From positions 8,936 to 72,935 of the forward strand of contig UQOS01000003.1 in assembly GCA_900542735.1 (NCBI GenBank): 64,000 bases of DNA, read 5' to 3'. The DNA is from an uncultured Mycoplasmatota bacterium (GTDB lineage Bacteria > Bacillota_I > Bacilli_A > RF39 > UBA660). Position numbers and translations under genes: made by a program. Numbering within the stretch: the first letter of the stretch is position 1; every line of letters starts with the position of its first letter. Below, one piece after another: positions 16,533 through 24,605 of the stretch. The notes below the pieces were generated by a model, which searched no databases, was not told where the DNA came from, and saw only the letters and a program-made list of their open reading frames with translations.

Positions 16533-17288
16533 ATGTTAAATTTTATTATTTATGAAGATGAAAAAAAGTTTAGAGAAAAATATATCTCAGTTATTTTAAG
16601 ATTATTAGGTAGTAAAAAAATTGCTTATAAGATCATAGAGTATGATAAGTATGAATCTGGTATTATTACGAATCTAAAAAAACTTATTGGAAAGAAAATA
16701 TTTATTTTTGATATTGAAGTACCAGATAAGTCAGGACTAGATTTAGCACGTGAAATAAGAAATAGTGGTGATTGGAGTAGTCCTATGATTGTAGTAACAA
16801 CGCATGAACACTTAAAAAATGCCACTTTTACTAGTAGAATGTTAATGCTAGACTTTATTTCTAAGTTTTATAATTGTGAAGAAAATTTAAAATCAGCTTT
16901 ACTAGTAGCTTTAGAAATTGTCGATAATCAACATTCTTTGAATTTTCAATACAATGGTGAATTAGTACAAATACCATTTGATGATATTTTATTTATCGAA
17001 AAGAATGTAGATGATTTATATTCAACTGTAGTTACAAGGCATGATAGATATATTATCAAACAAACAATTAGTAAAATTGAAAAGGACTTAAGTCAAGATG
17101 AAAGATTCTTTAAAACACACAGAAGTTGTATTGTAAATGTAGATAAGATTACAAGTGTGGAATTAAGAGAATGCATCATTCATTTTGGACATACTGAGAT
17201 AATATCATTACTATCTAGAGAAAAGAAAAATGAATTAAAAGCATTATTAAGTAAAAAAGGTGTAGTAATAAAGGATGGTGTAAGATGA
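16533..17288 (+). CDS. agrA: LytTR response regulator (AgrA-like)
   Basis: A 251-aa two-component regulator. The receiver domain (residues 1-125) has the acidic pocket EDE (8-10) and phosphoacceptor Asp60 in IFDIEVPDKSGLDLA. The LytTR DNA-binding domain (about 140-245) shows PFDDILFIEKNV, FFKTHRSCIVNVDKI and a basic C terminus. It overlaps agrC by 4 nt (ATGA). With agrB and agrD facing from the other strand, this is the output half of an agr quorum-sensing system. Targets are unknown. No separate promoter was clear. Confidence 0.9.
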   Translation: MLNFIIYEDEKKFREKYISVILRLLGSKKIAYKIIEYDKYESGIITNLKKLIGKKIFIFDIEVPDKSGLDLAREIRNSGDWSSPMIVVTTHEHLKNATFTSRMLMLDFISKFYNCEENLKSALLVALEIVDNQHSLNFQYNGELVQIPFDDILFIEKNVDDLYSTVVTRHDRYIIKQTISKIEKDLSQDERFFKTHRSCIVNVDKITSVELRECIIHFGHTEIISLLSREKKNELKALLSKKGVVIKDGVR

Positions 17289-18604
17289 AGTTTTTAGAGT
17301 TATTCATAGATTCTGCTATTATGTGGACTACATTTTATTTAATTGGAAGAATATTATTTGAAGAAACAAAAAAAACCAATTACATTAAATTAGTTCCTAT
17401 GATTATGCTTTTTTCATACATATTAGCACACATAAATTATGTGAATTCAGAAATATTAAATGGTATTATAAAAATTATATGTGTGTATAGTTTGTATTGT
17501 GCATTTTATAAAATTATATTTAAAAAAGAACTATCTAAAGTTCTAGTAGCATCATTAATATTATATTTATGTCTATGTGCATCAGAAGTAGTAATGGTAA
17601 TAATTGCAGGAATTGTTTTGGAAATAATGGGTAAACCTATGTCAATTATGAAAAATAGTATTGTTATGAATTTTCTTATAGCTTTGTTTGAATATATAAT
17701 AATTTTTAAATTAAAAGATAAATTGACATCTATCGTTAAAGATAATAATTTAGGTAAAAAAAGTGGTATCATAGTTATTTTTATTGTATTAATTACATTG
17801 GCATTACTAAAATTTAAAATGCCATTATCAAAGTGGAGTATTGATACAGAATTTATAATTACTATGATAATATTATTATCGTTTTGTATAGTTGGTATAT
17901 TTATGATAAAGCAAAACTCAGATATTCAAAAAACAACATCAAAATACCAAAAATTAGTAGACTATTCTGATATAACTAATGACCTATTGGAAGATTATAG
18001 AGTTATTTCTCATGAACAGAAAAACCAATTGTTAGTAATTAGAAGTTTGTTGGATGATAATTCTCCTCAAGAATTAGTAGACTACGTAGATGGATTATTA
18101 GATAAAAAAGTAGGTTTTAAATATGAATGGATTGGAGATTTGACTCATCTGCCACTATCAGGATTAAAAGGATTAATTAATTACAAGTTAATTGAGGCAA
18201 ATTCATTAAAAATTGATACAAACATTTCTATAAGTAAAGACATTGATAAATTAAAATTAAACAAATTATCATCAAAACAAAAAGACGAATTATATAGTAT
18301 AATAGGTGTATACTTAGATAATGCCATTCAAGCAGCAAAAGAAAGTAATAAGAAAGAAGTTAGTTTGGAAATCTATAAAGAAAATGAAAAAGTAGTTATC
18401 GTAATAGCTAATACCTATGATGGAAAGATAGATTTTGAAAAATTAGATAACTATGGTTATACAACAAAAGGCAAAAATCATGGAGTAGGCTTGCACTTAG
18501 TTAAAAAAATAATTGAGAATGAAGTAATATATTCTCAATCACGTAGTTTATTTGAAGACTATTATGTACAGAAGCTAATTATTGATTTATCAGGAATAAA
18601 ATAA
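17285..18604 (+). CDS. agrC: Peptide-sensing histidine kinase (AgrC-like)
   Basis: A 439-aa sensor kinase: six membrane segments in residues 1-208, as in receptors for cyclic autoinducer peptides, then a coiled dimerisation helix with the phospho-accepting His243 in VISHEQKNQLL, and a GHKL ATPase domain with the N box YLDNAIQAAKES and the G box GVGLHLVKKI. The order agrA before agrC is the reverse of that in Staphylococcus. It ends in the terminator shared with agrD. Its Cys- and Ile-rich membrane part is typical for AgrC. Confidence 0.9.
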   Translation: MKFLELFIDSAIMWTTFYLIGRILFEETKKTNYIKLVPMIMLFSYILAHINYVNSEILNGIIKIICVYSLYCAFYKIIFKKELSKVLVASLILYLCLCASEVVMVIIAGIVLEIMGKPMSIMKNSIVMNFLIALFEYIIIFKLKDKLTSIVKDNNLGKKSGIIVIFIVLITLALLKFKMPLSKWSIDTEFIITMIILLSFCIVGIFMIKQNSDIQKTTSKYQKLVDYSDITNDLLEDYRVISHEQKNQLLVIRSLLDDNSPQELVDYVDGLLDKKVGFKYEWIGDLTHLPLSGLKGLINYKLIEANSLKIDTNISISKDIDKLKLNKLSSKQKDELYSIIGVYLDNAIQAAKESNKKEVSLEIYKENEKVVIVIANTYDGKIDFEKLDNYGYTTKGKNHGVGLHLVKKIIENEVIYSQSRSLFEDYYVQKLIIDLSGIK

Positions 18605-18605
18605 A

Positions 18606-18632
18606 AAAGCTACCTAACGGTAGTCTTTTTAT
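18606..18632. terminator. Shared bidirectional terminator between agrC and agrD
   Basis: CTACC (18610-18614), loop TAAC, GGTAG (18619-18623), flanked by A-rich sequence on the left and T-rich sequence on the right. It can stop both converging transcripts, whose coding ends are only 24 nt apart. Confidence 0.65.
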
Positions 18633-18754
18633 CTTTCAATCATCTCTTTAGACATTTCAGGTTCATCTATAACTAAACATACACAAGCTGAAGTTGCAGC
18701 ACCAGCAGCTAAGATACCAAGTCCAGAAAGAACCATAGCGAATAATTTTTTCAT
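18629..18754 (-). CDS. agrD: Autoinducer peptide precursor (AgrD-like), 41 aa
   Basis: Found by reading the gap between agrC and agrB. The peptide begins MKKLFAMVLSGLGIL, an amphipathic, membrane-seeking leader. The core ATSACVCLVI spans residues 20-29, and the acidic tail DEPEMSKEMIER ends at 41. This leader-core-acidic-tail plan, with DEP directly after the core, is that of AgrD. By analogy with Listeria AgrD the thiolactone ring would run from Cys24 to Val28; the second cysteine (Cys26) is unusual and allows other rings. AAAGGGG precedes the ATG, 19 nt behind the agrB stop. Confidence 0.88.
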   Translation of the reverse strand: MKKLFAMVLSGLGILAAGAATSACVCLVIDEPEMSKEMIER

Positions 18755-18773
18755 ACATTTTCCCCTTTCACTT

Positions 18774-19379
18774 CTATTTACTAAAAACATACCCCTCATA
18801 ATTCTTATATGGTAATTTAAACACCCTATAAGTAAGAGGATGTATTAGTACAGCTTCAAGTAACATACTACACATAATAACATTTCTTAAAAACATACTA
18901 TTTGTGTAGAAGTAAAGTAATATATATATAACTGCAACGGTAATTGTTAATAATTTAAATTTAATTCTTCTGTTTTTTCTAACAAGAGGTCTTTTTTTGG
19001 TATCAGCAGGAGCATATAATAAAAAACATATAAATGTAACTGCTAAAACAAAATATTGAATAACTAATGGCATGTTGAGATGCAAACAAACATAAGGAAG
19101 CCCTATAAATAATAATGAAGAAGCAATCCAGCACATCCAACTTTTAGTAGCATGAATTCCAAATGCAAATGACCTAAGCCCATTAAAAAATAATAATAAT
19201 ATTACTGCTTCTTTAAATAGTCCTAACAATAAAGAAACAAGTAAAATAACAACAACTTTAGTAAGAGATAAGTATATAGCTTCTAAACCATACCTGATTT
19301 CATCAAGCTTAGAACTATCGTAATCAGGATAAATATCTGTTACTAATTGTAAAGAATGATTGATAATAAATTGTTTCAT
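18774..19379 (-). CDS. agrB: AgrB-type autoinducer maturation protease
   Basis: Membrane cysteine endopeptidase that cuts the C-terminal tail off AgrD and forms the thiolactone. The 201-aa product has about five or six membrane segments and the catalytic pair His76 and Cys83 in FAFGIHATKSWMCW, the same spacing as His77/Cys84 of S. aureus AgrB. The start at 19379 uses GGTGAT; the frame can be read upstream to 19421 without a better site. It lies directly before agrD in one operon, divergent from the first cold-shock gene. Its -10 may be TATAGT with a poor -35, as expected of an activated promoter. Confidence 0.92.
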   Translation of the reverse strand: MKQFIINHSLQLVTDIYPDYDSSKLDEIRYGLEAIYLSLTKVVVILLVSLLLGLFKEAVILLLFFNGLRSFAFGIHATKSWMCWIASSLLFIGLPYVCLHLNMPLVIQYFVLAVTFICFLLYAPADTKKRPLVRKNRRIKFKLLTITVAVIYILLYFYTNSMFLRNVIMCSMLLEAVLIHPLTYRVFKLPYKNYEGYVFSK

Positions 19380-19501
19380 TTTTGTATCACCATATCTTTC
19401 AATGACACTATAACACAACAAAATATCAGAAATTTCGATATTATATTCAAACGTTTATTTTTGTAGCTAGATACTAAAAAAGTTAACTAATTACAAACTA
19501 C

Positions 19502-19529
19502 TTTTACCAAAAACATACAAAAATGAACA
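19502..19529 (+). promoter_or_regulatory. Conserved 28-bp element upstream of the first csp gene
   Basis: Begins TTTTACC and ends AACA. It matches 24 of 28 positions with 19905-19932 and in both cases starts exactly 66 bp before the -10 hexamer (here TACAAT, 19568-19573). It contains two CAAAAA-type motifs ten bases apart. A GTTAACTA stretch stands just upstream in both copies. The 221-nt gap also holds the agrB promoter on the other strand. Confidence 0.6.
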
Positions 19530-19642
19530 ATTCACACAAAAAAATTTAAAATTACCACATCTTTTGCTACAATGAATTTGCGCAATTAGTGATATCACAC
19601 TAGCAGTAAGCAGTAAAGAAATACAGAAGGTGAGGTGGCAGT

Positions 19643-19861
19643 GTGAAAGGAAGAGTAAAATGGTTCAACAATGAAAAAGGATATGGCTTTATCGAATATA
19701 CAGATAAAGAAGATATCTTTGTTCATTATTCTGCAATCAGACAAGAAGGCTATAAGACATTAGAAGAAGGCCAGATTGTAGAATTCAAATTACTTGAGAC
19801 TGAAAAAGGCTTTCAAGCTCTTGACGTCGTAGTTTCAAAAGAACTATCAGCTACCAAATAA
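19643..19861 (+). CDS. Cold-shock protein (CspA family), copy 1
   Basis: A 72-aa single-domain nucleic-acid chaperone of the OB fold. Both RNA-binding motifs are intact: RNP1 KGYGFIEY (from residue 14) and RNP2 DIFVHYSAI. Start is GTG 19643 behind GAGGTGGCA, giving MKGRVKWFNNEKGYGF. The 5' untranslated region is about 65 nt. It is about half identical to copy 2, 150 nt downstream, with which it shares an upstream element. The tail is slightly longer than the usual 66-70 aa. Confidence 0.94.
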   Translation: MKGRVKWFNNEKGYGFIEYTDKEDIFVHYSAIRQEGYKTLEEGQIVEFKLLETEKGFQALDVVVSKELSATK

Positions 19862-19873
19862 TGGTAGCTTTTC
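19849..19873 (+). terminator. Terminator of csp copy 1
   Basis: AGCTACCA (19849-19856), loop AATAA, TGGTAGCT (19862-19869), then TTT. It overlaps the stop codon. Confidence 0.75.
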
Positions 19874-19904
19874 TAATGGTAATTTTGTTAACTATTAGTT
19901 AAAA

Positions 19905-19932
19905 TTTTACCGAAAACACACGAAAATCAACA
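19905..19932 (+). promoter_or_regulatory. Conserved 28-bp element upstream of the second csp gene
   Basis: Second copy of the element at 19502. It contains CGAAAA twice at a 10-bp period (19911 and 19921) and starts 66 bp before the -10 hexamer TACTAT at 19971-19976. Immediately upstream is a perfect 7-1-7 palindrome TTAACTA-T-TAGTTAA (about 19888-19902). Confidence 0.6.
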
Positions 19933-20015
19933 GAATAACTAAATTTTATTAAAAATTCTTTTAAAAGTGTTACTATGAAAAAGTGCAATTTTTAAAAAGA
20001 AGGAAGTAGAAGTAT

Positions 20016-20234
20016 ATGTTAGGAAAAGTAAAATGGTTCAATAACGAAAAAGGATATGGTTTTATAATTGGAGAAAATAATCAAGATGTTATGGTACATT
20101 ATTCTTGTATCGAACAAAGTGGTTATAAAACCTTACATGAGAACCAATTAGTTGAATATGAACCAGTTAAAACGAAAAAAGGTTTACAAGCACAAAAAGT
20201 AAAACCGGTAAAAGATTTAGAAACTATGAGATAA
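20016..20234 (+). CDS. Cold-shock protein (CspA family), copy 2
   Basis: A 72-aa OB-fold RNA chaperone, MLGKVKWFNNEKGYGF, with RNP1 KGYGFIIG and RNP2 DVMVHYSCI. It is a tandem paralogue of the 19643 gene with a more basic C-terminal half (KPVKDLE). ATG 20016 follows AGGAAG. Cold-shock proteins often come in sets with different induction, but here the shared upstream element suggests common control of both copies. Confidence 0.93.
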   Translation: MLGKVKWFNNEKGYGFIIGENNQDVMVHYSCIEQSGYKTLHENQLVEYEPVKTKKGLQAQKVKPVKDLETMR

Positions 20235-20339
20235 AATAGTTTTTTTCTTTTGTTAAAAAATGTGAAAATATGTAAAAGCAAGTTAGAAACTTTATTTTAG
20301 CTATCAAATATGCTATTATATAGTTGGGAGGGATGATAT

Positions 20340-20870
20340 ATGGATATCATTATCAGAGGAAGTAAACTTGAAATAACAGAAGCTATGGAATCTTATGCAA
20401 AGGAGAAAATTAGTAGATTAGAAAAATATCTAGAAAATAGTGATGATACTCACGCTACCATATTAGTAAAGATTCATGGTCATTTACATATCGTTGAAGT
20501 AACCATACCTCTAAAAAACTTCATTTTAAGAGCAGAGGAATCTAAAGATGACTTCTATGCAGCAATAGATACAGTAACAGATAAATTAGAAAGACAAATT
20601 CGTAAAAATAAAACTAGAATTGCGGCAAAAAAGAATAAAGAAGTAAAAGACTTTGCTTATGACTATATTCAAAGTATTGAAGAAGAAAGTGAAGAAAAAA
20701 TAGTAAAAAGAAAGAAAATAGAAGTAAAACCAATGGACGAAGAAGAAGCAATTCTTCAAATGGAACTATTAGGTCATGAATTTTATTTATATAAAGATAT
20801 AGAAACAGGAGAACCTGCTGTTATCTATAAAAGAAAAGATGGAGATTATGGAATTATAGAAGCTGAATAG
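20340..20870 (+). CDS. hpf: Long-form ribosome hibernation promoting factor
   Basis: Binds the 30S decoding centre in starved cells and joins ribosomes into inactive 100S dimers. The 176-aa product has the N-terminal S30AE domain (residues 1-100, DIIIRGSKLEITEAMESYA, then an RQIRKNKTR-type basic end), a variable linker and the C-terminal dimerisation domain (from about 120: KPMDEEEAILQMELLGHEFY and KRKDGDYGIIE). This long form is usual in Firmicutes. It lies just upstream of secA, as in Bacillus. GGGAGG precedes the ATG. Confidence 0.94.
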   Translation: MDIIIRGSKLEITEAMESYAKEKISRLEKYLENSDDTHATILVKIHGHLHIVEVTIPLKNFILRAEESKDDFYAAIDTVTDKLERQIRKNKTRIAAKKNKEVKDFAYDYIQSIEEESEEKIVKRKKIEVKPMDEEEAILQMELLGHEFYLYKDIETGEPAVIYKRKDGDYGIIEAE

Positions 20871-20882
20871 GCTTCTTTTTCT
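20858..20882 (+). terminator. Terminator of hpf
   Basis: AGAAGC (20858-20863) pairs with GCTTCT (20871-20876), then T-rich. It includes the stop codon. Confidence 0.6.
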
Positions 20883-20925
20883 TTATTAAATAACGATTTT
20901 TTGATATTATAATACTGGTGATTAT

Positions 20926-21402
20926 ATGGAAATATTTTTGAAAGATTTAAAACTAGAAAGAGTTAATTTTTTTGATGAAGAAAAGATAAATTATATAGAA
21001 GGATTATTAGATGATGAATTAATTAAAAAGTATTTAGGCTATTTAAAAGATGGAATATCAATTAGTAAAAATATAGGGTATTTAAATTCACATTATGTTG
21101 TAAAACGTGGTTCAAACAATGTAGGTTATCTATATCTTAGTCCACCATTTATCAAAGATAAAAGGACTTCATCAGAAATAAGATATGCTATAGACTCATT
21201 ATATAGACAAAGTGGTTTAGGTAATCTATTAGTAAAGGAAATTAGTGATTATATTCTAGAAAACGAAAATATCGATTCTCTAGTTGCCATTATTCAAAAA
21301 CAGAATTTAATCTCCAAACATATAGTAGAAAATAATGGTTACATACAAGATGGAGAAGATATAGATGGTTTGATTTTTGAAAAGAGTAGTTTTAGGCGAT
21401 AA
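20926..21402 (+). CDS. GNAT-family acetyltransferase
   Basis: A 158-aa protein with the GNAT fold order. A beta hairpin ends in NVGYLYLSPPF. The acetyl-CoA loop region reads RQSGLGNLLVKEISDYIL at about residues 93-111, matching the Q/RxxGxG/A pattern, and is followed by VAIIQKQNLISKHIVENNGY. It probably acetylates an amine of a small molecule or protein; the substrate is unknown. It sits between hpf and secA with its own short promoter region and a GGTGAT site. Confidence 0.75.
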   Translation: MEIFLKDLKLERVNFFDEEKINYIEGLLDDELIKKYLGYLKDGISISKNIGYLNSHYVVKRGSNNVGYLYLSPPFIKDKRTSSEIRYAIDSLYRQSGLGNLLVKEISDYILENENIDSLVAIIQKQNLISKHIVENNGYIQDGEDIDGLIFEKSSFRR

Positions 21403-21491
21403 TATATACCATAAATTGTAGGTTTCTAGCGGAAAAAACTAGTCATTGAAGTAAATAGTTGGTATAATATTAATTACAGGAGAGTGAAACA

Positions 21492-23981
21492 ATGGAATTA
21501 TTAAAAAAGTTATTCGACCATGAATATAAAGAATTAAAAAGATTTGAAAAAATAGCAGATCAAATAGATGAATTAGATGAAAGTATGCAAGCTTTATCTG
21601 ATAAAGAATTAAAAGATAAAACGAAAGAATTTAAAGAAAGACTACAAAATGGTGAAACAGTAGATGATTTAGTAGTAGAAGCCTTTGCAGTTGCTCGTGA
21701 AGCTTGTTTCCGTGTAATTGGTGAAAAACCTTACTATGTACAGTTATTAGGTGCTTTAGCTATTCATTTTGGTAATATTGCTGAAATGAAAACAGGTGAA
21801 GGTAAAACTTTAACTTCTGTATTACCAGCTTATTTAAATGCTTTAACTGGTGAAGGAGTACATATCATTACTGTTAATGAATACTTAGCAGACCGTGATG
21901 CACATTGGATGGGTAAAATCCATGAATTCTTAGGACTTACAGTAGGAATTAACTTAAGAGATATGACACCAAAAGAAAAACAAGAACAATATGCTTGTGA
22001 TATCTTATATTCAACTAATAATGAAATTGGGTTTGACTATTTGCGTGATAACATGGTAATTCGTAAAGAAAATCGTGTTCAAAGACCATTTAACTATGCA
22101 ATTATTGATGAGGTTGACTCAGTTTTAATTGATGAAGCACGTACACCATTAATTATTTCTGGTGGTGAAATGAAGAGTGCTAACCTTTATATGGACGCTG
22201 ATAGATTTGCTAAATCATTAAAAGAAGACGAATATATTTATGATGAAAAAACTAAAAATGTATCTTTATCAGAAGAAGGAGTTAAGAAAGCTGAAAAGAA
22301 ATTTGGCTTCAAGAACTTATTTGATGTTGAAAATACAGAATTAGTTCATTATATAAATCAAGCATTACGTGCTAATTATTCTATGAAAAATGACATTGAT
22401 TATGTTGTTCAAGATGGAAAAGTAGTAATCGTAGATCAATTTACAGGTCGTTTAATGCCAGGTCGTGCTTATAGTGATGGTCTTCATCAAGCAATAGAAG
22501 CAAAAGAAGGAGTACAAATTCAACAAGAAACAAAAACTTTAGCTACTATTACTTTCCAAAATTTATTCAGAATGTATAAAAAGTTATCTGGTATGACAGG
22601 TACTGCTAAAACAGAAGAAGAAGAATTTAGAAATATTTATAATATGTATGTTATTGAAATACCTACTAATAAACCAGTTATTCGTGTTGATATGCCTGAT
22701 TTAATGTATTCAACAAAAGCAGGTAAATATCGCGCTATTGTTAATGAAATAGAAGCAAGATATAAAAAAGGTCAACCAGTTTTAGTTGGTACTATCGCTA
22801 TTGAAACTAGTGAGTTAATTAGTAATTTATTAAAACAGAAGCATATTCCACATGAAGTATTAAATGCAAAAAATCATGCTCGTGAAGCAGAAATTATATC
22901 TAAAATTGGTTTAGGTAAATCAGTAACTATTGCTACCAATATGGCAGGTCGTGGTACCGATATTAAATTAAGTGATGAGGTAAGAGAACTTGGTGGATTA
23001 TGCGTAATTGGTACAGAAAGACATGAATCTCGTCGTATCGATAATCAGTTAAGAGGTCGTTCTGGTCGTCAAGGGGACCCTGGTTTTACACAATTCTATG
23101 TATCTATGGAAGATGACTTAATGGTACGATTTGGTACAGATAGAATTAAAATTATGATGCAGAATTTAGGATTTGATGAAAATCAAGCTATTCGTAGTAA
23201 AACATTTACGAAAGCATTATCATCAGCTCAAGCTCGTGTTGAAGGTAATAACTTTGATATTCGTAAACAATTACTTCAATATGATGATGTTATGAACAAT
23301 CAAAGAGAAATTATGTACTCAAGACGTAATGAAATATTAGATAGTGAATCTATTCATGAAACAGTATTAGATACCATCCATAATCATATTTCAGATTTAG
23401 TAAACTCTCATCTATTCCCAGAGGGAAGATTAACAAATGATGATGTAAAAGATATAGTAGAATTTGTAAATGAAAACTTACTAAAGAAAGATATTGATAA
23501 GGAAGATGTTGATAATAGAACTCCAGATGAAATGATTAATATCATTACTGAAAAAGTAGTAGCAGAATATGAAGAAAAATTAAAAGATATTCCAGAAGAA
23601 ATCAAAGATGAGTTTGAAAAAGCTATTTCACTTAATGTAATAGATCATCATTGGACAGAACACATTAATACTTTATCTCATTTAAGAGAAGGAATTTACT
23701 TAAGAGGATATGGTCAAGAAGATCCACTACGAGCTTATACAATGGAAGGCTTTGATTTATTCGACAAAATGATGCAAAGAATAGATAACGACATCACTTT
23801 AATGTTAGTACGTTCTGAAATTAGACAAAATATTGAGAGAAAAGAAGTATCAAAAAAACAAATAACGAATGATAGTGATGAAACTATAAAAAAACAACCT
23901 AAGAAATCAGAAAAAATTGGAAGAAATGATCCTTGTCCATGTGGATCAGGTAAGAAGTACAAACAATGTTGTGGAAAGTAG
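21492..23981 (+). CDS. secA: Preprotein translocase ATPase
   Basis: Motor that drives unfolded preproteins through SecYEG. The 829-aa product contains Walker A (EMKTGEGKTLT, about residue 100), the DEVDS motif with Walker B, the preprotein cross-linking domain, the second motor domain (NMAGRGTDIKL, RQLRGRSGRQGD-type), helical wing and scaffold, and a C-terminal zinc-binding SEC-C tail, DPCPCGSGKKYKQCCGK. An extended -10 (TGGTATAAT) and AGGAGAG lie upstream. The 45 nt coding for the end of this tail (23937-23981) recur twice downstream (25431 and 27342), which marks the gene end as a likely insertion site. Confidence 0.97.
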   Translation: MELLKKLFDHEYKELKRFEKIADQIDELDESMQALSDKELKDKTKEFKERLQNGETVDDLVVEAFAVAREACFRVIGEKPYYVQLLGALAIHFGNIAEMKTGEGKTLTSVLPAYLNALTGEGVHIITVNEYLADRDAHWMGKIHEFLGLTVGINLRDMTPKEKQEQYACDILYSTNNEIGFDYLRDNMVIRKENRVQRPFNYAIIDEVDSVLIDEARTPLIISGGEMKSANLYMDADRFAKSLKEDEYIYDEKTKNVSLSEEGVKKAEKKFGFKNLFDVENTELVHYINQALRANYSMKNDIDYVVQDGKVVIVDQFTGRLMPGRAYSDGLHQAIEAKEGVQIQQETKTLATITFQNLFRMYKKLSGMTGTAKTEEEEFRNIYNMYVIEIPTNKPVIRVDMPDLMYSTKAGKYRAIVNEIEARYKKGQPVLVGTIAIETSELISNLLKQKHIPHEVLNAKNHAREAEIISKIGLGKSVTIATNMAGRGTDIKLSDEVRELGGLCVIGTERHESRRIDNQLRGRSGRQGDPGFTQFYVSMEDDLMVRFGTDRIKIMMQNLGFDENQAIRSKTFTKALSSAQARVEGNNFDIRKQLLQYDDVMNNQREIMYSRRNEILDSESIHETVLDTIHNHISDLVNSHLFPEGRLTNDDVKDIVEFVNENLLKKDIDKEDVDNRTPDEMINIITEKVVAEYEEKLKDIPEEIKDEFEKAISLNVIDHHWTEHINTLSHLREGIYLRGYGQEDPLRAYTMEGFDLFDKMMQRIDNDITLMLVRSEIRQNIERKEVSKKQITNDSDETIKKQPKKSEKIGRNDPCPCGSGKKYKQCCGK

Positions 23982-23982
23982 T

Positions 23983-24009
23983 AAAAGCCCAGTAATTACG
24001 GGCTTTTTT
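23983..24009 (+). terminator. Terminator of secA
   Basis: AAAAGCCC (23983-23990), loop AGTAATTAC, GGGCTTTT (24000-24007), then T. One of the most GC-rich hairpins of the window. Confidence 0.85.
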
Positions 24010-24035
24010 CATGCTCCAAATACTTCGGAACATAC

Positions 24036-24057
24036 TTTAGATACCTTTTTGGATACC
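24036..24057 (+). repeat. Left copy of a 22-bp direct repeat (candidate attachment site)
   Basis: Begins TTTAGATACC and ends GGATACC. It matches 25303-25324 at 21 of 22 positions. An inverted partial copy (AAAAGGTATCT) stands at about 24075-24086. The two direct copies enclose the XRE repressor and its membrane-protein partner, so they may be the ends of a small inserted element. Confidence 0.5.
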
Positions 24058-24233
24058 TTCTGATGAGTATCTAAAAGGTATCTAGATACCCTTTTTAGTG
24101 ATAAATTCGCAATTTTTTAGTAAGATATTAAAACACAATTTTCCCTTTATTTATAAGGGTTTGCAAGCAATTTTGCTTTAAAATAATATAAAATTGTGTC
24201 CGTTGCCAAAGTGGCTTAGAGCACAAATAAAAA

Positions 24234-24259
24234 AAGATAATACCTTTTTTAATTATCTT
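24234..24259 (-). terminator. Terminator of the reverse-strand XRE gene
   Basis: On the minus strand AAGATAAT (24259-24252) pairs with ATTATCTT (24241-24234) across a 10-nt loop and is followed by a T run. The stem starts within the last codons of the gene. Confidence 0.7.
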
Positions 24260-24500
24260 CCTCATCTATTGGTTTAAACAATTCTCTTATATCAATATTT
24301 AATACTTCTGCAAATTTCCATAAAGTTCCTAAACTAAATGTTTGATAATATTTTTCACTTTCAATATTCATTATGAATCCATCGCTATAATTACATAGTT
24401 CTGCAAATTTGTGTTGGGTTAGTCCTTTGGTTTTTCTTTGCTTTTTAAGGTTCGTTGCTACAAGATAGTAAACATAATTTTCATCATTTTTATTTATCAA
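24249..24500 (-). CDS. XRE-family repressor
   Basis: An 83-aa DNA-binding protein that is a single Cro/CI-type helix-turn-helix domain: LKKQRKTKGLTQHKFAELCNYSDGFIMNIE, then FSLGTLWKFAEVLNIDIRELF. It has an acidic tail and no effector domain. It is divergent from the 24606 membrane-protein gene, and two operator-like sites lie in the gap, so it most likely represses that gene and itself. Size and layout resemble phage or plasmid-type regulators. The start ATG 24500 is far from an ideal ribosome site, so a start a few codons either way is possible. Confidence 0.85.
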   Translation of the reverse strand: MINKNDENYVYYLVATNLKKQRKTKGLTQHKFAELCNYSDGFIMNIESEKYYQTFSLGTLWKFAEVLNIDIRELFKPIDEEDN

Positions 24501-24530
24501 TATAGCATCACACCTTTCTAATAATATTTT

Positions 24531-24570
24531 CTCACTTATTCGGTGAAAATATACTCACTCATTCGGTGAG
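24531..24570. promoter_or_regulatory. Twin operators in the divergent XRE / membrane-protein promoter
   Basis: Two near-identical 16-17 bp sites, 23 bp apart: 24531-24546 and 24554-24570. Each reads CTCACT-ATTCGGTGA with one variable base between; the second is a perfect inverted repeat CTCAC-N7-GTGAG. The second overlaps the -35 region of the plus-strand promoter (-10 TATAAT at 24579-24584), so binding would block it. Confidence 0.75.
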
Positions 24571-24605
24571 ATGTGTGATATAATTATAATGAAAGGAGGT
24601 AGAGC

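Noticed and set aside
24195..24226. A stretch that looked like a tRNA 5' half (GTTGCCAAAGTGGCTTAGAGC)-type sequence
   Set aside because: No acceptor partner, anticodon arm or T arm follows; only A-rich sequence and a terminator.
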